Assembly: GCF_014897985.1 (NCBI RefSeq)
Contig: NZ_JABUZA010000037.1
Location: forward strand, 1-46,221
Direction: 5' to 3'
Length of the DNA stretch: 46,221 nucleotides
Source of the DNA: Halomonas colorata
Lineage (GTDB): Bacteria > Pseudomonadota > Gammaproteobacteria > Pseudomonadales > Halomonadaceae
Part shown: piece by piece, positions 40,942 to 46,221 of the stretch
Layout: each line of letters begins with the position of its first letter
Position numbering within the stretch: position 1 is the first letter of the stretch
Made by a program: the position numbers and the translations under genes
The notes under the pieces: model-generated
Told to the model about the DNA's origin: nothing
The model's database searches: none
Seen by the model: the letters and a program-made list of their open reading frames with translations, nothing else

Positions 40942-40990
40942 CTAGTGTCGGCAGGATAGCGCTATCTTCGAACAACACATTAGGTGACCT

Positions 40991-41956
40991 ATGCACTCTT
41001 TGTCTCTGCCCCGCACGTTGATCAGCGCGGCTGTCATCAGTGCTTTTGCTCTGGTAGCGGCCAATGCCTCGGCAGATCTTTCTACGCGCTACGTGGATAA
41101 CGATGGCGATATGGTGGCGGATACGCCGAGCGACGAGTCGCAGTGGGTCGACCCCGATACATTGATTTTTGCCTATACCCCGGTTGAAGACCCGGCGGTT
41201 TACGCCGATGTATGGGCTGATTTTCTTGATCACCTAAGTGAAACAACCGGTAAAAAAGTCCAGTTCTTTCCGGTGCAGTCCAACGCTGCTCAGCAGGAAG
41301 CCCTGCGCGCTGGTCGTTTGCATGTAGCAGGCTTTAACACCGGCGGTGTACCGGTTGCCGTAAACTGCGGCGGTTTCCGTCCGTTTGCCATCATGGCCGC
41401 CGATGACGGCAGTTTTGGTTACGAGATGGAAATTATCACCTACCCAGACAGCGGCATTGCATCGGTCGAAGATCTGGAAGGCCGTCAGCTGGCGTTCACT
41501 TCTGAGACGTCCAACTCAGGATTCCGGGCGCCTTCCGCGCTGTTACGCTCTGAATATAGCCTGGAAGCCGATGAAGACTTCGAGACGGCTTTCTCTGGGT
41601 CTCACGATAACTCCATTTTAGGTGTGGTAAATAAAGACTATGACGCTGCTGCCATTGCCAACTCGGTAGGCAAGCGCATGATTGCCCGCGGCGTGGTCAA
41701 TGAAGGCGACTACGACATTATTTATACCTCTGAAACCTTTCCCACCACGGGCTACGGTTTGGCGCATAACCTGAACCCAGAGCTTGCTGAGAAAATTCAG
41801 GATGCGTTCTTCAGCTACGACTGGGAAGGCTCTGCGCTGCAGGAAGAGTTTGCTAATTCCGGTGAAGCCCAATTTATCCCTATCACCTACGAAGAGCAGT
41901 GGGCGGTTATTCGCACTATCGCTGATGCCAACGGCGTGACGTACGACTGCGACTGA
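40991..41956 (+). CDS. phnD: Phosphate/phosphonate ABC transporter substrate-binding protein
   Basis: The 321-aa protein has a signal peptide (about 1-28). It continues with the PhnD family pattern: LIFAYTPVEDPAVYADVWADFLDHLSETTGKKVQFFPVQSNAAQQEALRAGRLHVAGFNTGGVPVAV, DSGIASVEDLEGRQLAFTSETSNSGFRAPSALL and DYDAAAIANSVGKRM. The mature part is rich in Asp and Glu, in line with a halophile. It captures phosphonate, phosphite or phosphate in the periplasm. The ligand cannot be fixed from sequence. AGGTGA precedes the ATG. Confidence 0.93.
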   Translation: MHSLSLPRTLISAAVISAFALVAANASADLSTRYVDNDGDMVADTPSDESQWVDPDTLIFAYTPVEDPAVYADVWADFLDHLSETTGKKVQFFPVQSNAAQQEALRAGRLHVAGFNTGGVPVAVNCGGFRPFAIMAADDGSFGYEMEIITYPDSGIASVEDLEGRQLAFTSETSNSGFRAPSALLRSEYSLEADEDFETAFSGSHDNSILGVVNKDYDAAAIANSVGKRMIARGVVNEGDYDIIYTSETFPTTGYGLAHNLNPELAEKIQDAFFSYDWEGSALQEEFANSGEAQFIPITYEEQWAVIRTIADANGVTYDCD

Positions 41957-41982
41957 GTCAGCCAATAATTTTTGTAGACATT

Positions 41983-42010
41983 CGGCCAGGAGGTTAACCC
42001 CTTCTGGCCG
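41983..42010 (+). other. Stem-loop between phnD and phnC
   Basis: CGGCCAG-GAGG pairs with CCCCTTCTGGCCG around TTAA. There is no strong U-run, so it may attenuate transcription or stabilise the phnD message, giving more binding protein than transporter. Confidence 0.6.
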
Positions 42011-42036
42011 TTACATTATGTATAAGAGGTAGAACG

Positions 42037-42882
42037 ATGTTGACACTCAGCGGCGTTACCAAGCGTTATCCCACCGGAGATCGTGCGCTCACCGATATCG
42101 AACTTACGCTGCCCAAAGGGCAGGTGATGGCGCTGATTGGGCCATCCGGTGCGGGCAAAAGTACGCTGATTCGCTGTGTGAACCGCCTGGTGGAACCTAC
42201 CCAGGGCAGCATTCGTCTGGACGATGTAGAGCTTACCCGTCTTTCAGGCAACGGGCTGCGCAAGGCGCGCCGCTCAATGGGCATGATTTTCCAGGAGTAT
42301 GCGCTGGTTGATCGTCTAACGGTCATGGAAAACGTGCTTTCAGGGCGGCTTGGCTATGTGGGCTTCTGGCGCAGCTTTCTGCGCCGTTATCCCCAGGACG
42401 CCGTCGCCGAAGCTTTCCGTCTACTTGAGCGGGTAGGCTTGCCTCATGCCATTGATAAGCGCGCCGATGCGTTGTCCGGCGGCCAGCGTCAGCGTGTGGG
42501 TATCGCCCGAGCGCTGCTGCAGAGTCCCAAGCTTTTACTGGTGGATGAGCCCACGGCAAGCCTTGACCCCAAAACCTCACGCCAGATTATGCGCCTGATT
42601 CGCGAGCTGTGTGCTGAGCGTGAATTGGCGACGATTATCAATATTCATGACGTGGCGCTTGCCCAGCAGTTTGCCGACCGCATTGTGGGCCTCCGGGCCG
42701 GTCAGATCGTATTTGATGGCCGCCCCGACGAGCTGACCAGCGATATCCTGACCACTATTTACGGCGAAGAGGATTGGGATACGTCGCCGGAATCAGCGGA
42801 TGAGCCTGAAAGCGACCCCGCGCCTGCCCAATATGAGCGCCGGGATATTACTGGCGCCATGGCGAGCGGAGTCGCGCCATGA
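42037..42882 (+). CDS. phnC: Phosphonate ABC transporter ATPase
   Basis: The 281-aa protein has Walker [11 protein letters not shown]-loop [11 protein letters not shown], signature [17 protein letters not shown], Walker [13 protein letters not shown] and H-loop NIHDVALA. The [12 protein letters not shown] insertion after Q is the PhnC-family hallmark. The C-terminal 30 residues ([16 protein letters not shown]) are acidic and not part of the core. The stop overlaps the permease start by 4 bp. Confidence 0.95.
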   Translation: MLTLSGVTKRYPTGDRALTDIELTLPKGQVMALIGPSGAGKSTLIRCVNRLVEPTQGSIRLDDVELTRLSGNGLRKARRSMGMIFQEYALVDRLTVMENVLSGRLGYVGFWRSFLRRYPQDAVAEAFRLLERVGLPHAIDKRADALSGGQRQRVGIARALLQSPKLLLVDEPTASLDPKTSRQIMRLIRELCAERELATIINIHDVALAQQFADRIVGLRAGQIVFDGRPDELTSDILTTIYGEEDWDTSPESADEPESDPAPAQYERRDITGAMASGVAP

Positions 42883-43715
42883 GTGAGCACGCCGAGGCGT
42901 ATTTAGACGCCCGCCAACAGGCGGCCCGCCAAGGACAGTGGCGCAGGCTACCGCTGATCCATCGCCAATGGTTACGCTGGGCTATCGCTTTGGGCGTCGT
43001 GGTGTATTTAATTCTGGCGCTTGCCTCTGTTGAGGTTAACTGGGCGCGTGTGGCCGAGGGTACCAGCCGCGGCCTGCGCTTTATTGGCGCGTTTGCTCAG
43101 CCTGATTTTATGAGCCGCAGCGGCGATATCGTCGACGGGCTGATCGAAAGCCTGACCATGACGCTGACGTCCACCGTTATCGGCGTCATGCTGGCCATTC
43201 CCGTGGGCCTGGGTGCAGCGCGCAATATTGCGCCGCTGCCGGTTTACGTGGTGTGTCGTAGCATCATCGCCGTATCGCGCACCTTCCAGGAAATCATCAT
43301 CGCGATTCTATTTGTGGTGATGTTTGGCTTCGGGCCATTGGCCGGGATGTTGACGCTGGCGTTTGCCACCATCGGCTTTATGGCCAAGCTGCTGGCGGAA
43401 GATATTGAAGACCTTGACTGGCGTCAGGTAGAAGCCGTTCGGGCGACCGGCGCCAGCTGGTGGCAGACCATGAATCACGCGATTCAGCCGCAAGTCATGC
43501 CGCGCCTGATCGGGCTTTCCATGTACCGCCTGGATATCAACTTCCGCGAGTCGTCAGTAATCGGCATTGTCGGCGCCGGCGGTATAGGCGCCACGCTGAA
43601 CACATCGCTTAGCCGCTATGAGTACGATACCTCGGCCGCCATCCTGCTGATCATCATCGCCATTGTGCTGCTGTGTGAATACAGCTCAAGCCACGTCCGC
43701 CGTTGGACGCAGTAA
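42879..43715 (+). CDS. phnE: Phosphonate ABC transporter permease, first copy
   Basis: The 278-aa membrane protein has about six helices. The BPD-type EAA loop is [36 protein letters not shown]. The end [26 protein letters not shown] is typical of PhnE. It is coupled to phnC and followed at 31 bp by a second permease; the two likely form a heterodimer. Confidence 0.94.
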   Translation: MSEHAEAYLDARQQAARQGQWRRLPLIHRQWLRWAIALGVVVYLILALASVEVNWARVAEGTSRGLRFIGAFAQPDFMSRSGDIVDGLIESLTMTLTSTVIGVMLAIPVGLGAARNIAPLPVYVVCRSIIAVSRTFQEIIIAILFVVMFGFGPLAGMLTLAFATIGFMAKLLAEDIEDLDWRQVEAVRATGASWWQTMNHAIQPQVMPRLIGLSMYRLDINFRESSVIGIVGAGGIGATLNTSLSRYEYDTSAAILLIIIAIVLLCEYSSSHVRRWTQ

Positions 43716-43746
43716 TACCCAGGCCGGGTAATTTTGGAGAACTGAT

Positions 43747-44562
43747 ATGCCTGTTTCGACTTCCCCACACGGGATACCTGTCTGGCGACTGCGTACCACG
43801 CGCGCTCAGTGGCTGCAGTTTGGCGCATGGCTTTTGGGAATCAGCCTGTTCCTGCTCTGCTGGAAGGTGATTTCCGACAATACGATGTGGGTGTTTGTGG
43901 AAGACGCCGGTCGCCAGGGGAGTGATCTTCTCAGCCGGATGATGCCACCCAAGTGGGAGTACGCCAGCATCCTCTGGAAGCCGATGTGGGACACTCTGAA
44001 TATCGCCACGCTCGGCACGGCGCTGGGGATTGTGATGGCGTTTCCCGTAGCGTTTCTCGCCGCGCGCAACACAACGCCTCACCCGCTGGTGCGTAGTCTG
44101 GCGCTAATGGTGATTGTCTCGTCACGCTCTATCAATTCGCTGATTTGGGCCATGCTCTTGGTCACCATTCTGGGGCCGGGCGTTTTGGCCGGCATTATTG
44201 CCATTGCGCTACGTTCGATCGGTTTTGTGGGCAAGCTGCTTTATGAGGCCATTGAAGAAATTCACCCTACGCCCGTTGAAGCGATCAGCGCTACCGGCGC
44301 CAGCCGTTTGCAGATCATGAACTATGGCGTTCTACCCCAGGTCATGCCAGCGTTTGCGGGTATCAGCGTTTATCGCTGGGATATCAATATTCGTGAATCC
44401 ACGGTGCTGGGGCTGGTTGGCGCTGGCGGTATCGGCTTACAGCTCAATGCGTCGATCAATACCCTCGCCTGGAACCAGGTCAGCGTCATTTTTGTGATGA
44501 TCTTCGCAACGGTGCTGGTTTCTGAGTGGATATCCGCGCGCGTGCGCCATGCGATTATTTAA
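43747..44562 (+). CDS. phnE: Phosphonate ABC transporter permease, second copy
   Basis: The 271-aa protein shares the PhnE layout with its neighbour. It has an EAA loop AIEEIHPTPVEAISATGASRLQIMNYGVLPQVMP and the GLVGAGGIGLQLNASINTLAW end. The N-terminus contains LRTTRAQWLQFGAWLLGISLFLLCWK. Two different permeases with one ATPase and one binding protein are common in PhnCDEE-type uptake systems. Confidence 0.94.
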   Translation: MPVSTSPHGIPVWRLRTTRAQWLQFGAWLLGISLFLLCWKVISDNTMWVFVEDAGRQGSDLLSRMMPPKWEYASILWKPMWDTLNIATLGTALGIVMAFPVAFLAARNTTPHPLVRSLALMVIVSSRSINSLIWAMLLVTILGPGVLAGIIAIALRSIGFVGKLLYEAIEEIHPTPVEAISATGASRLQIMNYGVLPQVMPAFAGISVYRWDINIRESTVLGLVGAGGIGLQLNASINTLAWNQVSVIFVMIFATVLVSEWISARVRHAII

Positions 44563-44614
44563 AGCGGTTTGATGACAAGCTTTTAAATGAAATGTACCAG
44601 ATGAGGGGCCCAGG

Positions 44615-45244
44615 ATGCGTTTTCCTGATGCAAGCGTTACGACGATTGATTTATTGCGCCACGGTGAGCCCGTGGGCGGGCGTATGTTGCGCGGCACCAC
44701 CGACCATCCGCTAAGTGAAACCGGCTGGCAGCAGGTCACTGATGCCGTGATGCGCCATACCGTGGACGGCAGGCCACCCTATGATGCGGTGGTGACGTCA
44801 CCGTTAATGCGTTGCCGTGAGTTTGCGCTGTGGCTGGGTGAAGAGTTTGAGCTGCCGGTACAGATCGAGGATGACCTTGCTGAGCTGCATCTGGGAAAGT
44901 GGGAAGGTAAAACCCACGCAGAGGTATTCAGCGAGGAGGGCACCGCCCCCATGAGCGCCTTCTGGAATAGCCCGGCGACGGTTTCACCACCGCAAGGTGA
45001 AGCCATTGACGCCTTTGATCACCGGCTGGCTGAAGTATGGCGCAATCTATTGGCCAATCCGCCCGGCAAGCATGTGCTGGTCGTGGCCCACCTGTTTGTC
45101 TGCAACGGCCTGCTGCGCCAGGTACTGGAGCAGCCGTTGGGGCGCGTATTGGCGATGGATTTGCCCTACGCTGCAATGAGCCGTGTGCGCCATGAAAAGC
45201 ATGCGCTGGGCGAAACCAGTTTTATTGAGTGGATTGGGCGCTAG
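44615..45244 (+). CDS. Histidine phosphatase family protein
   Basis: The 209-aa protein starts with the catalytic motif DLLRHGEPVGG (the phospho-accepting His) and carries further members of the pocket: VVTSPLMRCREFA (Arg), LHLGKWEGKTHAEV (Glu) and VLVVAHLFVCNGLL (His). It resembles CobC/GpmB-type phosphatases of 200-210 aa. As the last gene of the phn transporter operon it may release phosphate from imported phosphoesters. The TAG stop lies inside the CTAG flank of the MITE-like element. Confidence 0.9.
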   Translation: MRFPDASVTTIDLLRHGEPVGGRMLRGTTDHPLSETGWQQVTDAVMRHTVDGRPPYDAVVTSPLMRCREFALWLGEEFELPVQIEDDLAELHLGKWEGKTHAEVFSEEGTAPMSAFWNSPATVSPPQGEAIDAFDHRLAEVWRNLLANPPGKHVLVVAHLFVCNGLLRQVLEQPLGRVLAMDLPYAAMSRVRHEKHALGETSFIEWIGR

Positions 45245-45383
45245 GTTCTGCCTGAAAAGTGCCTACGCTCGACAATACGGCGTTAAAAATCGGCTCAGAA
45301 TACTCATTTACAACCTGTAAACTCCGTTTCTTCGCCGATTTTTGCCTTGTCTTGCCTTCGCTCGCCAAATTTTCAGATAGAAC
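45245..45383. mobile_element. 139-bp MITE-like palindromic element flanked by CTAG
   Basis: The ends GTTCTGCCTGAAAA and TTTTCAGATAGAAC are inverted with 12 of 14 matches, bracketed by CTAG at 45241-45244 and 45384-45387. Internal inverted repeats AAAAATCGGC / GCCGATTTTT (45285-45294, 45334-45343) and TTTACA-ACC-TGTAAA (45307-45321) are present. It has no coding capacity. Confidence 0.75.
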
Positions 45384-45452
45384 CTAGTTACGCTTGGCGG
45401 CACCATAAGGTTTGCGCCATGATAAGAGGCGTTGCCACAAGGAGAGTCGCCA

Positions 45453-45938
45453 ATGCCCGTCACGTTGGGAAAACTTACGTTCGTTTTGATGTTGTTAATG
45501 TGGCTTTCAGGCTGTGCCAGCCGTGGCACTGACATCACTCAGCTCCCGCCTTCAGGGTCTCAGGAAGGTCTCTCCATGGAGCGTGTATTGATCCTGGCGC
45601 ATGCGCAGCAGGCTATCGGCACGCCGTATCGTTTTGGCGGCAATACCCCCGATGGCCTGGATTGTTCAGGTCTGGTGGAACTGGCCTATCGCGCCGCCGG
45701 TATGCGTGTACCGCGCACCGCTGATGAACAGTTTCGGGCCCTTCCCACGGCCGACACGCCCAAACCCGGCGACCTGCTGTTTTTTGGCGAGCGCAGCAAG
45801 GCAACCCATGTGGGCATTTATCGTGGCAATCGACAAATGATTCATGCCCCTGGCAGTGGCCGCGCTGTGGTCAGTGTTCCCCTGGATATCGACTATTGGC
45901 AGCAGCGCTTTTTAGGCGCGGCTACGCTTGCGCCTTGA
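45453..45938 (+). CDS. NlpC/P60-family lipoprotein (peptidoglycan endopeptidase)
   Basis: The 161-aa protein has a lipoprotein signal with the lipobox LSGC, so it is anchored in a membrane. An NlpC/P60 domain follows: GTPYRFGGNTPDGLDCSGLVELAYRAAG (catalytic Cys), KATHVGIYRGNRQMIHAPGSG (both His). It cleaves peptide cross-links of peptidoglycan, as Spr/MepS and NlpC do. The ATG at 45453 with AAGGAGAG upstream is preferred over the longer frame. It starts 70 bp after the MITE-like element. Confidence 0.93.
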   Translation: MPVTLGKLTFVLMLLMWLSGCASRGTDITQLPPSGSQEGLSMERVLILAHAQQAIGTPYRFGGNTPDGLDCSGLVELAYRAAGMRVPRTADEQFRALPTADTPKPGDLLFFGERSKATHVGIYRGNRQMIHAPGSGRAVVSVPLDIDYWQQRFLGAATLAP

Positions 45939-45961
45939 CACGCCTGCTATTTTTTAACGTA

Positions 45962-46013
45962 GCCTCCCAGCCTGTTGCGGTCTAGATTGTCTAGTAGGTG
46001 AGGCCGTTTTTTT
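45962..46013 (+). terminator. Terminator after the NlpC/P60 gene
   Basis: GCCTC...CCT and AGG.GAGGC arms enclose a larger loop and are followed by CCG and a T-run of seven. Less regular than the other terminators. Confidence 0.55.
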
Positions 46014-46075
46014 AATTAACTTTTCTGAGACTAATAAAGTAGTCTTGATGTATAAAAACATCTAATAAGGTCTAG

Positions 46076-46221
46076 GGAAGCTCTGAAAAAGTCACTGCCA
46101 TCAGCGATAATACGGCTATCGTCAACTGCATAGGATTCAGTGCGGCCATGGATCAAATCACCTTCTCAGAAGCCGAGTACCAGAACAAGAAGCGAAAGAC
46201 CCGCCGCGAACTCTTTCTGGA
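46076..46221 (+). mobile_element. IS5-family element, left end (continues beyond the window)
   Basis: A sequence GGAAGCTCTGAAAAAGTC follows CTAG (46072-46075) and has the look of an IS5-family terminal inverted repeat. CTAR-type target sites are usual for this family. The transposase gene begins 72 bp further on. The other end is outside the window. Confidence 0.75.
46148..46221 (+). CDS. IS5-family transposase, first 24 codons
   Basis: ATG-started frame MDQITFSEAEYQNKKRKTRR followed by ELFL runs off the window edge. The opening is characteristic of IS5-family transposases, with the early Glu/Lys-rich helix followed by KTRRE. No stop is seen. Confidence 0.85.
   Translation, partial: MDQITFSEAEYQNKKRKTRRELFL

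Overview
The window reads as a chromosomal segment of a gammaproteobacterium, most likely a member of the Halomonadaceae (Halomonas or a close relative). This rests on moderately high GC, the host order ispB / rplU-rpmA-obgE-proB, and the type of Pho and PepSY genes beside it; no 16S rRNA is present, so the genus is an inference.

Left part (about 700-26470) is a P2-like (peduovirus) prophage that shows only its morphogenesis and lysis half. From the left: the broken end of an IS3-family element (1-477); a minus-strand accessory pair made of a Panacea-domain protein and a two-helix membrane protein (726-1634); then, all on the minus strand, the tail genes D, U, T, E/E', FII, FI (1772-9758); an AT-rich plus-strand moron coding for a membrane protein (9905-10549); a split tail-fibre module and the baseplate/spike genes I, J, W, PAAR, V (10620-17096); tail completion S and R; the lysis cassette (nested Rz/Rz1, SAR-type endolysin, small holin); and head genes X, L, M, N, O. 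Terminase P and portal Q run on the plus strand (22859-25716). A terminator and a cos-like sequence follow Q. No integrase, repressor, replication or late-activator gene is visible. The right edge abuts the 3' end of a tRNA-Pro(CGG), the probable attachment site.

Three copies of a dyad TTGT-N14-ACAA lie upstream of V, of FI and between O and P. These are the places where P2 has its activator-dependent late promoters, so they probably form this phage's late regulon. The copy before FI overlaps a plausible promoter of the moron.

Right part (26470-46000) is host core plus a phosphate-related island. tRNA-Pro and ispB are divergent from rplU-rpmA, followed by obgE, proB, a DUF1853 gene and a Glu/Leu/Phe/Val-type dehydrogenase. 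Next comes a PepSY/two-component locus: a secreted PepSY protein divergent from PepSY-response regulator-histidine kinase. It is followed by a PhoD-like phosphatase, an EAL-CBS-GGDEF protein, an ABC transporter phnD-phnC-phnE-phnE and a histidine phosphatase. PHO-box-like 11-bp repeats precede both the EAL-GGDEF gene and phnD, suggesting that PhoB ties a c-di-GMP enzyme to phosphate/phosphonate uptake.

The window ends with a 139-bp MITE-like element flanked by CTAG, an NlpC/P60 lipoprotein, a terminator and the first codons of an IS5-family transposase, also inserted at CTAG.
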